The translations under genes and the position numbers were made by a program. From CAVSVP01 sp963731125 (GTDB lineage: Bacteria > Pseudomonadota > Gammaproteobacteria > Competibacterales > Competibacteraceae), in the NCBI GenBank assembly GCA_963731125.1, contig CAVSVP010000007.1:682001-746000 (forward strand): DNA of 64,000 nt, in the 5' to 3' direction. Shown here in pieces: positions 1 to 8,867 of this stretch (its first letter is position 1; the number at the start of each line of letters is the position of its first letter). The notes under the pieces are model-generated. The model did no database searches, was not told where the DNA came from, and worked only from the letters and a program-made list of their open reading frames with translations.

Positions 1-765
1 GAAAAAAAGAGCTTCAAACCCGCCCTCCTGGAGCACTGCAACGGCCTGTTCCGTGGTACCTCCTGGCGAGGTGACTCGCCGGCGTAAAACGGCGGGGCTT
101 TCAGTGCTTTCCAGAGCCATTTTCCCTGCTCCGAAGCCGGTTTGTAATGAAAGCAGACGAGCAGTGTCTGGCGGTAGACCTAGCTTTATCCCTGCTTGTT
201 CAAGGGCTTCCATGACTAAAAAGAAATAAGCGGGTCCACTACCCGACAACGCGGTAACGGTATTCAGCAGAACTTCCTCTTTTATCCAGACAGTAAGCCC
301 TACGGCGCGTAGAATAGATTCCGCCAGTTGCCGTTGTATCTCGGAGACCCAGTCATTAGCGAATAACGCAGTGGCACCACTGCCAACCAAAGCTGGTGTG
401 TTGGGCATAGTGCGCACTACAGGTACAGCGCCGCCCAACCAACCGCGCAGATCCGGTTCGCGCACCCCAGCCGCAACAGAGATAATTAAGGGTTTGTTAC
501 GTTGTACGATTGCCACGAGTTGCGCTGCCACGTCCCGCAGTACTTGGGGTTTAATCGCTAGAATTAACACTGTGGCCTTGTCGGCAACGGCACAGTTATT
601 GGCGTCGGTGATAACGTTGAATTGGTCACGTAGGATTTTTCGCTGAGCAGTGTTAGGGTCAGATACCCAGATGTGCTGGGGATTACAGCCGTCGGCAATC
701 AGGCCGCCGATGAGACTGCGTGCCATGTTACCGCCGCCGATAAATGCGATATGGGTAGTTTTCAT
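1..765 (-). CDS. proC: Pyrroline-5-carboxylate reductase, 3' end beyond window
   Basis: This enzyme reduces 1-pyrroline-5-carboxylate to proline with NAD(P)H, the last step of proline synthesis, in the cytoplasm. Reading the minus strand from the ATG at 765 gives 255 codons with no stop. The N-terminus (MKTTHIAFIGGGNMARSLIGG) is the Rossmann dinucleotide-binding loop. It is followed by the RTMPNTPALVGSGATAL segment and the TALSGSGPAYFF active-site region, both typical of ProC. The family is about 270 residues, so only the last few codons are missing off the left edge. It lies downstream of yggS on the same strand with a small exported-protein gene between them, as in the conserved pilT/yggS/proC neighbourhood. 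Confidence 0.95.
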   Translation of the reverse strand, partial: MKTTHIAFIGGGNMARSLIGGLIADGCNPQHIWVSDPNTAQRKILRDQFNVITDANNCAVADKATVLILAIKPQVLRDVAAQLVAIVQRNKPLIISVAAGVREPDLRGWLGGAVPVVRTMPNTPALVGSGATALFANDWVSEIQRQLAESILRAVGLTVWIKEEVLLNTVTALSGSGPAYFFLVMEALEQAGIKLGLPPDTARLLSLQTGFGAGKMALESTESPAVLRRRVTSPGGTTEQAVAVLQEGGFEALFF

Positions 766-893
766 GAACACCTTGCCTTAAGGTTAAGAAATCGTGATTG
801 GAAAGCTGCAGTCTGCGTTACCATGAAGCAATTACGGGCAACCATAAGCCTGCCGCTTGCCATTCGCTAGCGTAAAGCGAGGGTAAGGTCAGT

Positions 894-1328
894 CTAAGGG
901 ACCTTGTTTGCCAACAAGCGAAGAGTCTGCTCGCGGACGGTGCTGACTCGGTTATCTTGTCGGTATAGGTCAAAAACCTTGCGCTTATCGTCTGGATTTA
1001 GTCGCTGGAAAAAAACATAAGTGCCTATAAACTGATCATGCAATACCTTTTCAAATTCTTCTCTTTGTAATCCAAGAGGCAGTCGTTCAATGGTATCAAA
1101 GGTATTTTCAACCGGTGCAGCCTTGGTCGTTATGGGGGTGGCTGCTAGCCGTTTGGCATCCGCCTCGATTTGTCGCAAGTAATCATCATAGGCAGTAGCT
1201 GTTTGGCCGTCCAGGGGGATGAACAGCAAACCGCCAATAAGTGAAACCAATCTGGCGGTAGCGCAGAAAGAGCGTAGTAAAAGCATGCGCTGACTTTGAT
1301 CCTCAAGACCCATGAGTGAAATATCCAT
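894..1328 (-). CDS. Small conserved-looking protein with N-terminal signal/anchor
   Basis: The gene encodes 144 residues that I cannot assign to a named family. From residue 15 the protein has a hydrophobic stretch (LVSLIGGLLFIPL) ending before an Ala-rich site, which looks like a signal peptide or membrane anchor. The mature part is polar and helical (YLRQIEADAKRLAATP, EEFEKVLHDQFIGTYVFFQRL). Translation may begin at Met15 (position 1286), which would put the hydrophobic segment near the N-terminus; no strong ribosome-binding site decides between starts. It sits between proC and yggS on the same strand and is probably co-transcribed with them. Function unknown; probably periplasmic or inner-membrane. 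Confidence 0.7.
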   Translation of the reverse strand: MDISLMGLEDQSQRMLLLRSFCATARLVSLIGGLLFIPLDGQTATAYDDYLRQIEADAKRLAATPITTKAAPVENTFDTIERLPLGLQREEFEKVLHDQFIGTYVFFQRLNPDDKRKVFDLYRQDNRVSTVREQTLRLLANKVP

Positions 1329-1408
1329 GGCTGTGCCACTGTTAGGGCGAGTAGCGATAAACTACTAAAGATTTGGGTGTTAAAGCAAGTTTTCAGTAAA
1401 GCTTGTGA

Positions 1409-2092
1409 TCAGGGTCGCGAGCCAAAAATGGCTGTTCCTATCCGCACAATGGTAGACCCTTCGGCGATAGCGGCTTCTAAATCGGCGGACATGCCCGTGG
1501 ATAGGGTGTCTAGTGCGAGACCCGACACGCCGAGTTCTTGCTGGAGTTCGCGGAGTTGCGCATAAGGGCGACGCTGCGCAACGAACTCGTTGGCGGCAGC
1601 AGGAATTGCCATTAACCCGCGCAATCGTAACCGCGGCAGTTCCGATACAGCGTGGGCGACCTGGCTGAGTTCTTCAATGCGCAGGCCGTGTTTGTTAGCT
1701 TCCCGGCTAATGTTAACTTGCAAACAAACATTTAGAGGAGGCAAATTGTCCGGGCGCTGCTCGTCAAGTCGATAAGCAATTTTTAGGCGGTCAACGCTGT
1801 GAACCCAGCAAAAGTGCTCGGCGACGCGCCGCGTTTTATTGGCCTGAATAGGGCCGATAAAATGCCAGTTCAGCTGCAAATCCGCCAGTGCAGTCATCTT
1901 TTCCAGGGCTTCTTGTAAATAATTTTCGCCGAAATGGCGTTGGCCCGCGGTGGCGGCGGCGGCGATCATCGTGGCAGGCTTTGTCTTGCTAACCGCTAAC
2001 AAAGTGACTGAGCCTGATGGACGTTGAAACCGTCTTTCCGCTTGTTGAATGCGGGCAAGCACAGCGTTTAGGCGTTCGGCAATACTGGACAT
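1409..2092 (-). CDS. yggS: PLP homeostasis protein, YggS/PROSC family
   Basis: This cytosolic protein binds pyridoxal 5'-phosphate and helps control its free level; it has no established catalytic activity. At 227 residues it has the normal family length. The PLP-binding lysine lies in LLAVSKTKPATMI near residue 36. The later blocks HFGENYLQEALEK, WHFIGPIQANKTR and LSTGMSADLEAAIAEGSTIVRIGTAIFG are all family signatures, the last forming the phosphate-binding end of the barrel. The gene is divergent from pilT, with about 117 bases between the two start codons, so the two promoters share that gap. Confidence 0.95.
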   Translation of the reverse strand: MSSIAERLNAVLARIQQAERRFQRPSGSVTLLAVSKTKPATMIAAAATAGQRHFGENYLQEALEKMTALADLQLNWHFIGPIQANKTRRVAEHFCWVHSVDRLKIAYRLDEQRPDNLPPLNVCLQVNISREANKHGLRIEELSQVAHAVSELPRLRLRGLMAIPAAANEFVAQRRPYAQLRELQQELGVSGLALDTLSTGMSADLEAAIAEGSTIVRIGTAIFGSRP

Positions 2093-2209
2093 TGTTCGTT
2101 CCCTTACTTTAGTGTGCTTGGTGGAGTCAGGGTATTTAGTGTATATAGGTTCTCTGCGGAGAGATTTGCTCCCGCTGACTCATGGAAAGGAAAGCTTAAG
2201 GGAAGTCTC

Positions 2210-3247
2210 ATGAATCTTGACGACTTATTAACATTTGCCGTTAGAAATAACGCTTCGGATCTGCATTTATCTGCCGGATTACCGCCTATGATTCGTGTGG
2301 ACGGCGATATCCGACGTATCAACCTGCCAGCGCTAGAGCATAAGGAGGTGCATTCGCTCGTTTACGATATTATGAATGATAAGCAGCGTAAGGATTATGA
2401 TGAATTTCTAGAGTGCGATTTCTCCTTCGAGGTTCCTAAGCTCGCTCGTTTCCGTGTCAATGCCTTTAATCAAAATCGTGGTGCTGGCGCGGTGTTTAGA
2501 ACTATCCCCACTAAAATATTAAGCTTAGAAGATCTTGGTTGTTCCAATGTGTTTCGAGAAATGATAGAGGTCCCGCGGGGATTGATTCTGGTCACAGGGC
2601 CTACGGGTTCAGGCAAATCTACCACCCTGGCAGCCATGATTGACTACAAGAACAAGACAGAACATGGCCATATCTTGACCGTAGAAGATCCCATCGAGTT
2701 CGTTCATGAGAGTCATAAGAGCCTCATTAACCAACGGGAAGTGCATCGTGATACTCTGGGCTTTAACGAAGCCTTACGCTCCGCCTTGCGTGAAGACCCG
2801 GATGTAATCTTAGTAGGTGAAATGCGAGACTTGGAAACCATTCGGTTGGCTCTTACTGCCGCCGAAACTGGACATTTAGTGTTCGGTACGCTACATACCA
2901 GCTCTGCACCTAAGACCATCGACCGAATTATCGACGTCTTCCCCGCTGGTGAAAAATCACTAGTGCGATCTATGCTTTCCGAATCTCTGCAAGCAGTCAT
3001 TTCTCAGACCTTATTGAAGAAAATTGGCGGCGGTCGCATCGCCGCCTGGGAGATTATGATTGGAACGCCGGCTATTCGAAATCTGATTCGTGAAGATAAA
3101 GTAGCCCAGATGTATTCAAGTATCCAAACCGGCAATGCCTATGGAATGCAAACGCTGGATCAGCACTTGCTACAATTGATGAAGTCTGGATTAGTCAGTC
3201 GCCAAGATGCCATGGCCAAAGCCAAAAACCCTGAGCGTTTCCGGTAG
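2210..3247 (+). CDS. pilT: Type IV pilus retraction ATPase PilT
   Basis: PilT is the cytoplasmic hexameric ATPase that powers type IV pilus retraction and twitching motility. The start was placed at the ATG at 2210 (MNLDDLLTFAVRNNASDLHL), the usual PilT N-terminus; an upstream in-frame start would add 32 residues of intergenic DNA. Seen in order: the N-terminal PAS-like domain, Walker A GPTGSGKSTT (about residue 134), the Asp/Glu box, Walker B (VILVGEMRDLETI), the His box, and the C-terminal AIRNLIRE motif that separates PilT from related ATPases. Length is 345 residues. The adjacent pilU paralogue found in Pseudomonas is not present downstream. Confidence 0.96.
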   Translation: MNLDDLLTFAVRNNASDLHLSAGLPPMIRVDGDIRRINLPALEHKEVHSLVYDIMNDKQRKDYDEFLECDFSFEVPKLARFRVNAFNQNRGAGAVFRTIPTKILSLEDLGCSNVFREMIEVPRGLILVTGPTGSGKSTTLAAMIDYKNKTEHGHILTVEDPIEFVHESHKSLINQREVHRDTLGFNEALRSALREDPDVILVGEMRDLETIRLALTAAETGHLVFGTLHTSSAPKTIDRIIDVFPAGEKSLVRSMLSESLQAVISQTLLKKIGGGRIAAWEIMIGTPAIRNLIREDKVAQMYSSIQTGNAYGMQTLDQHLLQLMKSGLVSRQDAMAKAKNPERFR

Positions 3248-3272
3248 TGCTCTGCTGAGAGTAAAGGCCACG

Positions 3273-3287
3273 GCAGCTTAAAGCTGC
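3273..3287. terminator. Short hairpin between convergent genes
   Basis: A perfect 7-bp inverted repeat (GCAGCTT / AAGCTGC) with a one-base centre lies 25 bases after the pilT stop and before the tail of the convergent PyrK-like gene. The position suits a bidirectional terminator, but there is no clean U-tract on either side. Confidence 0.3.
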
Positions 3288-3788
3288 GGCTAAGGTTAAA
3301 ATTAACTCCCACCGGCGCTATCCGAAACATATCGCATAAAACTGCCAATCCAATTACGAGAAGTGCAAACATTCTGGAATAGCTGTAATCGTTTGACAGG
3401 GTAAGCCGTAAGCATCGGCAAGTCGATGCATATCGGCAAGTAAATTGGTGGGGCCACAGGCGTATACGGTGACGTCCGCTACACCTTGGCAAACTTCTAA
3501 CCAGCCGCGCGCTAGTTCATCTAAACTGCCATTAAAGCAGCCGGGCAGCTCGTGTGGACTAGCTAAGCGGCTGGGAATACCCCAGTCTTCAAGCAATGGT
3601 ATCGCTGCAGTGACCCAGGGGGGTAGGCCCGGAACCATGATTTGGGAGGGCTGTGCGCGGAAGGGAAAGGGATGTTGTGAATATAATAGTAGTAAAGGCT
3701 TGCTGCGAGACCAGCAATGACGAAACGCGTCTGTCAAGAAAATGAGAGGTGCAATGCCTCCTTCTCCGCCTAGTAGTAAAACTCTAGG

Positions 3789-5519
3789 GGGTGCAACCCG
3801 CTGCGCGCGCTAGTTAATCACAATTTATTTATGGTTTTGACTCCTCAGGAGTGCGTGCTAGCCCCCGCCGGGATCTAAGGTAAACTACGCTGTGTGAAGC
3901 AACGTAGTCAAGACCGATGGGAGCTAGCGATGAACAGCATGAACGAAACCCGAGGGAAAGACAATCGCCAAGCGATACTGGCGGAGACAGCCAAGCTAGT
4001 GGAGCGCGTGGAGCAGGCGTATGTGCAAGGCGAAGCGGTGCATGAACTGGAGCGGGGCTTATTTGCTCAGCTGCTGCGGATGGGGCATCAGCTAGTGGAG
4101 CTGTTTTTTAGCTTATGTGGGCCAGGTGATCACGGGGCGCAAGTAAGCTTACCCGGTGGTCGGCAGGTCAAGCGCCTGGGGCGAAGCCGCGTTCGTGAGT
4201 ATCGCTCGGTGTTTGGGGAGCATCAGCTGGAGCGGGTGGTGTACGGAACGCGGGAAGGTCAGAAGATCGACTACGTGCCGCTGGATAGCCAGCGGCAGTT
4301 ACCGGCGAGCAAGTTTTCGTATTTGCTGCAAGAGTGGGATCAGGCGCTGGTGATTGAGCAGCCGTATGCGCAGGTGAGCGAGACGCTGGAGCGGATGTTG
4401 GGGGTTCGGCAGTCGGTGCATAGTTTGGAGCGGATCAATCAGCAGTTGTCGGGTTCGGTAGAAGCATTTTGGGCGGGTCGGGAGCCAGCACCGGCGGCAC
4501 AAGACGACGAGTTGGTGGTGTGTAGCGCGGACAGTAAAGGGGTGGTGAGGCGGCGTGCGGTCACCGCAGTCGACATGGTTGCTGAGCGTGACGTGGCGAC
4601 TACGGGGGATGAGGGCAAACCGGGCGGCAAGAAAATGGCGTTGCTTGGTGCTGCCTATCCCATGGCGGCTTATGTTCGCACCCCCGAGCAGGTGCTTGCG
4701 GCGCTGTTTACGGTCCCCTCCGCGTCGGGCACCCAACCGCCCCGGCGGCCCAAGCCGTTGCATAAATACGTTCGGGCCAGCCTGGCGCGCGACGCGCAGG
4801 AGACGATGGCACCGTCCTATGCGGCGATCTTTGCTTGGCTCGCTGAGGAGCAGCGCCAGCGCAATCCCAGCAGCCAGCAGCGCGTTGTGGTACTGATGGA
4901 TGGCCAACCCTCCCTGTGGCGTGCCGCGGAACAGGGGTTAGCCGGGGTGAGCTATGTGGAGGTGCTGGATCTGATGCACGCGTTGGGCTATCTCTGGGAT
5001 GCGGCCGAGTTATTCCATCCCAGCGGTGCCCAAGGTCCGGGCACAGAGAGCGTCAAGCAGCAGCGTCTGGTGTTCGTCAAACAACAGGCCGAACGCCTGC
5101 TCAACGGTCAGGTACAGACCGTCATCGGCCGTCTGCGTGCCCAATCCCACCGACTGAGTGCGGCACAACGCGAGTCGCTCGCCGAGGTTATCGGCTATTT
5201 GAGTCACAATGTCGCACGGATGCAGTATGACCACTACCTGCAAGCGGGCTATCCCATCGCTTCGGGGGTGATTGAGGGGGCGTGTCGGCATGTCGTCTGT
5301 GATCGGATGGAGCGCTCCGGCATGCGCTGGGTGATGCCCGGCGCCAAGGCGATGCTCGAGTTGCGCTGTATCGGCATCAATCAGGACTGGGAGGCGTTTA
5401 TGAAATTTCATATCGCACACGAAAACCAACGACTCTATCCCATGAAGGCGGCCAATGATGAGACGTTCTTACCCGATCGACTGATCGCCTAACAATATAG
5501 CGGAAGGCGGGTTACACCC
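3789..5519 (+). mobile_element. ISKra4-like insertion sequence (1731 bp) with 9-bp target duplication
   Basis: The ends are imperfect inverted repeats: GGGTGCAACCCGC at the left and, read inward, GGGTGTAACCCGC at the right. The 9-bp sequence AACTCTAGG occurs directly on both sides (3780-3788 and 5520-5528), which is a clear target-site duplication. Removing the element and one copy of the repeat restores an open reading frame in the interrupted reductase gene. One transposase gene fills most of the element. The exact repeats and complete transposase suggest a recent insertion. Confidence 0.93.
3930..5492 (+). CDS. ISKra4-family transposase
   Basis: This is a DDE transposase of 520 residues counted from the ATG at 3930, which has a GGGAG ribosome-binding site seven bases upstream; an in-frame GTG at 3894 would add 12 residues. 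Plausible catalytic acidic residues lie in CSADSKGVVRRR (around residue 206), VVLMDGQPSLW (around 330) and SGVIEGACRHVV (around 450). The last block, followed by CDRMERSGMRW and LRCIGIN, is characteristic of the ISKra4 group. The frame is intact from start to stop and lies between the element's inverted repeats, so it may be active. Confidence 0.9.
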   Translation: MNSMNETRGKDNRQAILAETAKLVERVEQAYVQGEAVHELERGLFAQLLRMGHQLVELFFSLCGPGDHGAQVSLPGGRQVKRLGRSRVREYRSVFGEHQLERVVYGTREGQKIDYVPLDSQRQLPASKFSYLLQEWDQALVIEQPYAQVSETLERMLGVRQSVHSLERINQQLSGSVEAFWAGREPAPAAQDDELVVCSADSKGVVRRRAVTAVDMVAERDVATTGDEGKPGGKKMALLGAAYPMAAYVRTPEQVLAALFTVPSASGTQPPRRPKPLHKYVRASLARDAQETMAPSYAAIFAWLAEEQRQRNPSSQQRVVVLMDGQPSLWRAAEQGLAGVSYVEVLDLMHALGYLWDAAELFHPSGAQGPGTESVKQQRLVFVKQQAERLLNGQVQTVIGRLRAQSHRLSAAQRESLAEVIGYLSHNVARMQYDHYLQAGYPIASGVIEGACRHVVCDRMERSGMRWVMPGAKAMLELRCIGINQDWEAFMKFHIAHENQRLYPMKAANDETFLPDRLIA

Positions 5520-5898
5520 AACTCTAGGAGTCGTTGATTCCAGCGCAAAGGCCTCTCCCAATGGTCCCGTGACATTGACTCGCGAGTTCTTCGCGGGAGA
5601 TTTGGCATTACGCTGGAGGCAGTCTAACCATTCCGGAAATTTTCTCATGACTGCCCAGGGCTGGTCATTGATCCGTAAGTACTGGCCAGGTCGAAGATGT
5701 CGAGCGCATTGGGAAGCGGTGACACGTAACTGTAAGTAGCCACCTGGATAATGATTCACAGCCAATATTTCACCTGATTCCGTAGCAGTGTTCATTAGGT
5801 AAAATCGGTCAGGTTGTGAAGGATTGCCTGTCTCCACCGCTAGAGGTGCCTTGCGCGCTGTGTAGCGCGCAAGATTTTATTCGCAAAGATTGGTTTAG

Positions 5899-6381
5899 CT
5901 ACATGACACCCGTTTTGGGAGAAGCTGTCTTCTGTTGATTGAACCAGCTTTCCAAAATCAGCGCAGCTGCAACCGGATCGACCGGATCAATGCGGTGTCT
6001 ATACCGATGCTTGCGGGCACTTCTTTCCAATGCATGAGAGGTACGTTGTTTGGCTTCCCGGGAAGACAAGTGTTCGTCAATAGTTTCTACTTTGAGACGA
6101 TAGCGGTGTTGTAATTCATGACCAAAGCCTAGGGCGGCTTCAGTCACTGCATTGGAACTGCCGTCGGCATGGTAAGGTAGCCCAAGTACTAGTAAATCTG
6201 GTTGCCACTGTTGCATCAGCTCATCAATAGTCTGCCAATTGGGTCGGTGATTTTTCACTGATATCACCATTAGAGGAGTCGCTGTGGCCGTGAGTTCCTG
6301 GCCTATGGCTACGCCAATTCGAGTTTTCCCAAAATCGAAGCCCATCACTGTGCGAGGCCAAGAAACGGAATGGAAGTTCAT
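5899..6381 (-). CDS. ruvX: Putative pre-16S rRNA nuclease YqgF/RuvX
   Basis: YqgF is an RNase H-fold nuclease implicated in 5'-end maturation of 16S rRNA; the RuvX name reflects an older Holliday-junction hypothesis. The 160-residue product has the first catalytic Asp in MGFDFGKTRIGVAIG, the second acidic site in LLVLGLPYHADGS, and the third in the C-terminal DPVDPVAAALILESWF stretch. It starts 15 bases after the yqgE stop on the same strand, as in many gammaproteobacteria. The next gene in the operon is the IS-interrupted reductase. Confidence 0.93.
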   Translation of the reverse strand: MNFHSVSWPRTVMGFDFGKTRIGVAIGQELTATATPLMVISVKNHRPNWQTIDELMQQWQPDLLVLGLPYHADGSSNAVTEAALGFGHELQHRYRLKVETIDEHLSSREAKQRTSHALERSARKHRYRHRIDPVDPVAAALILESWFNQQKTASPKTGVM

Positions 6382-6396
6382 TGTGAGTACTGCCGG

Positions 6397-6960
6397 TTAA
6401 GCATGGCCGACGTCGCCGGATAGCAAGTTAAGATCCACCCCGAGTAAAGCTGCTGCCGCAGCCCAACGCTTTTCACTGGGAGTTTGAAAAATGATCGCGG
6501 GGTCTATTGGTCCTGAAAGCCAGGCGTTTTCCACCATTTCATGTTCTAATTGTCCTGGTCCCCAGCCCGCGTAGCCTAGAGCAACCAAAGCGTGATCTAA
6601 ACCCTCGCCGCAAGCCAAAGCGTGCAGAATATCACGGGACGTGGTAATGCCAATAGTATCAGTGACTTTGAGTGTAGAATTCCACTGGCCTAACGGCGTG
6701 TGAACGACGAAGCCCTGCTCCGGTTGGACCGGTCCACCTGAGTAAATCGGCATAGTCGCAATTTCCGGAGGGACTGCTGCTATTTGCAAATGCTCCAGCA
6801 GTTCCCCCAAGGTAAGGTTTAAGGGACGGTTAATAACGATTCCTAATGCGCCGTTAACGTTATGTTCGCCAATATAGGTGACCGTTTGGAAAAAGTTAGG
6901 GTCTGCCAGTTTGGGCATGGCGATTAGGAATTGATTGCTGAGATATGTGGATGCGCTCAT
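6397..6960 (-). CDS. YqgE/AlgH family protein (UPF0301)
   Basis: This is a 187-residue cytosolic protein of a conserved family with no settled biochemical role, called AlgH in Pseudomonas where it was linked to alginate regulation. Family landmarks are visible: FLIAMPKLADPNFFQTVTYI near the N-terminus, NGALGIVINRPL, YSGGPVQPEQGFVVH and VALGYAGWGPGQLEHE. It lies between the TonB-like gene and ruvX, the standard order gshB-tonB-yqgE-ruvX, and is very probably co-transcribed with them. Confidence 0.94.
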   Translation of the reverse strand: MSASTYLSNQFLIAMPKLADPNFFQTVTYIGEHNVNGALGIVINRPLNLTLGELLEHLQIAAVPPEIATMPIYSGGPVQPEQGFVVHTPLGQWNSTLKVTDTIGITTSRDILHALACGEGLDHALVALGYAGWGPGQLEHEMVENAWLSGPIDPAIIFQTPSEKRWAAAAALLGVDLNLLSGDVGHA

Positions 6961-7008
6961 AGCAGTAGTATCGAGTCTTATCGGCTGCTTGACAAGTCGT
7001 GGCTTAGC

Positions 7009-7890
7009 TTAATGGCCTAGCAGTCTGCCTTGCTCGAACTTCCATTTGCGCACAATATGCAAAATATCAAACTGATGCTGTAATGCTTTCGGAAACGGAG
7101 CATAAGGTGCTGCAAGGTTGACAATTTGGAAGGCTGCTTCATCCAACGTCTTATGGCCGGAAGAGTGAAGTAAGGTAATGCTGTGGAGACTTCCATCGGC
7201 ACGAATGGCCACGTCCAGCGTAGGTCCCGTGGTTAAACTAAGCTTTCTTGCCTCTTCAGGAAAATTTAAAGTACCAACACGCTCCACTTTGCGCCGCCAA
7301 TTTTCTAAATAAAAGCCTTCCAGTGTAGTCATCGCGCTGGGGTTAATGTACTTCTCCCGAGCATTGCCGATCTGTTGTTGGGATGCGGTTTCTAACCGTG
7401 CTATTTGCATTCCGCGTGTTAAGAGATCAATGCTGGTAAGCTTAGTAGGCTCAGATTTACTGGGAATCGGCTCTGGAGTATGCTCGCTAGGTAGCGGATT
7501 CTTATCAACACTTGGTCTGGACAATGCGGCCTGCGGGGATGGCACTGCCGCTACAGGGGGTTTTTCCGGAACTACGTCGACTGGTTCTAAGGTGTTATCA
7601 TTTGCTGCCGGCTCAGCGGATTCATGCGAAGTAAATTCCACTGGCTTCAGAGGGTTAGCTGGAACTTCAGTAGCGCTTGAAGTATCGGGTTTGCCACCCG
7701 TGTGTTGAAGCAGACTGACATTTAGGCTCAGTACGGGATTATCAGGCGGCTTTGGTAAAACGGTAAAATGAATTCCTAATACAAGTAAGGTGTGCAAGGT
7801 TAGCGCTAGTATTATCGCTAGCGTCAAACGTTGTTTATCACTCATACCGTGCTCAGCTAATACAGTTAAATTGACGAGAGACTGTTTCAT
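7009..7890 (-). CDS. TonB-family energy transducer (TonB3-like)
   Basis: The product of 293 residues has one N-terminal transmembrane helix (LTLAIILALTLHTLLVLGIHF), a long Pro/Ser/Glu-rich periplasmic linker, and a C-terminal TonB domain (around residues 200-285, with GPTLDVAIRADGSLHSITLLHSSG). TonB proteins couple the proton motive force to outer-membrane receptors. In Pseudomonas the gene in this position (tonB3) is linked to twitching motility and pilus assembly, which fits the adjacent pil genes. The ATG at 7890 overlaps the gshB stop (ATGA), suggesting translational coupling; an internal ATG at 7845 is an alternative start directly before the helix. Confidence 0.85.
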   Translation of the reverse strand: MKQSLVNLTVLAEHGMSDKQRLTLAIILALTLHTLLVLGIHFTVLPKPPDNPVLSLNVSLLQHTGGKPDTSSATEVPANPLKPVEFTSHESAEPAANDNTLEPVDVVPEKPPVAAVPSPQAALSRPSVDKNPLPSEHTPEPIPSKSEPTKLTSIDLLTRGMQIARLETASQQQIGNAREKYINPSAMTTLEGFYLENWRRKVERVGTLNFPEEARKLSLTTGPTLDVAIRADGSLHSITLLHSSGHKTLDEAAFQIVNLAAPYAPFPKALQHQFDILHIVRKWKFEQGRLLGH

Positions 7891-8867
7891 GGGGTATCTG
7901 GGCTTGTTAATGAGACAGTTTTACCGATGCGCAATTCTATGGCTCCCATCAACTCGTCAGCGATATTCAACCCAAACAGGGCGTCTAGCTCACGAACACA
8001 GGTAGGGCTGGTGACGTTGATTTCGGTCAGGTAGTCGCCAATCACATCTAGACCAACAAACAGTAAACCCATGTTACGCAATGTAGGACCGACCTGAGCA
8101 CAAATCCAGCGATCCCGTTCAGTTAACTCTATGCCCTTTCCATGCCCACCTACAGCCAAATTGGCACGGGTTTCGCCGCGAGCAGGGATGCGTGCTAAAG
8201 CATAGGGAACCGGTTTGCCGTCGATTAGTAGAATACGCTTGTCACCGGCGGTAATCTCTGGCAGATACCGCTGAGCGACAGCAAATCGCTGCTCTTGTTC
8301 TGTCAACGTTTCCAGGATCACGCCGGTATTAGGATCATCAGAACGCAACCGAAATACCGATGCTCCCCCCATGCTTCCCAGGGGTTTTAGAATGATGTCT
8401 TTCTGTTCTTCCAGAAAAGACCTGAACTGGAGAATGGTTCGGTTGACCAAAGTAGGTGGGCAGCACTGAGGGAAACAGAGAGTAAAAAGTTTTTCATTAG
8501 CGTCGCGTAAGCTACGCGGATGGTTGACAACGAACGCGCCGGCTGCCTCGACTCTCTCCAGAATATAGGTGGTATAAATGTACTCCATGTCAAAGGGAGG
8601 ATCCTTACGCATGAGAATAACGTCCAGTTCTGCCAATGGTAATTGACGTTCACCGGAAAAGCTGAACCAGCGATCTTTATTGTCCATAACCTGCAATAAT
8701 CGGACTCGACCGAAAGCCTGCTCATTACGTAGGTACAAATCTCGCTGCTCTAAATAGTAAAGCGTCCAGCCGCGAGCTTGAGCAGCTAATAGCATCGCGA
8801 AGGTGGTATCTTTTTTGATATTGATGGAATTGATAGGATCCATCACGACACCTAATTGCACAGTCAT
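7887..8867 (-). CDS. gshB: Glutathione synthetase
   Basis: GshB joins gamma-glutamylcysteine and glycine using ATP, the second step of glutathione synthesis. The chosen start is the ATG at 8867 (MTVQLGVVMDPINSI), preceded by an AGGTAAG ribosome-binding site; an upstream in-frame ATG at 8927 would add 20 unlike residues. At 326 residues it is near the family norm. The pre-ATP-grasp domain (MRKDPPFDMEYIYTTYILE) and the ATP-grasp core (IILKPLGSMGGASVFRL, then GLDVIGDYLTEINVTSP) are intact. It is the first gene of the gshB-tonB-yqgE-ruvX operon and diverges from pilI across a 720-base gap. Confidence 0.95.
   Translation of the reverse strand: MTVQLGVVMDPINSINIKKDTTFAMLLAAQARGWTLYYLEQRDLYLRNEQAFGRVRLLQVMDNKDRWFSFSGERQLPLAELDVILMRKDPPFDMEYIYTTYILERVEAAGAFVVNHPRSLRDANEKLFTLCFPQCCPPTLVNRTILQFRSFLEEQKDIILKPLGSMGGASVFRLRSDDPNTGVILETLTEQEQRFAVAQRYLPEITAGDKRILLIDGKPVPYALARIPARGETRANLAVGGHGKGIELTERDRWICAQVGPTLRNMGLLFVGLDVIGDYLTEINVTSPTCVRELDALFGLNIADELMGAIELRIGKTVSLTSPDTP

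Larger units (their letters stand above)
3354..5837 (-). pseudogene. PyrK-like FAD/NAD(P)-binding reductase, split by an IS
   Basis: The gene reads on the minus strand in two pieces, 5837-5520 and 3788-3354, separated by the IS at 3789-5519. Joined across the target duplication it gives a ferredoxin-reductase-fold protein resembling the dihydroorotate dehydrogenase electron-transfer subunit. The N-terminal piece has the FAD-domain segments HLRPGQYLRI and VTGPLGEAFAL. The C-terminal piece has the NAD-binding YACGPTNLLADMHRLADAYG. The N-terminal start appears to be GTG at 5837 or ATG at 5795. The C-terminus stops soon after LPCQ and lacks the cysteine-rich 2Fe-2S-binding tail known in this family, so the 3' end may also be decayed. 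It follows ruvX, at the position where Pseudomonas has pyrR/pyrB/pyrC. It should be non-functional. Confidence 0.8.

Noticed and set aside
4299..4907. Long antisense open frame inside the ISKra4-like transposase
   Set aside because: It mirrors the codon pattern of the real gene on the opposite strand, has no ribosome-binding site and no recognisable motif.
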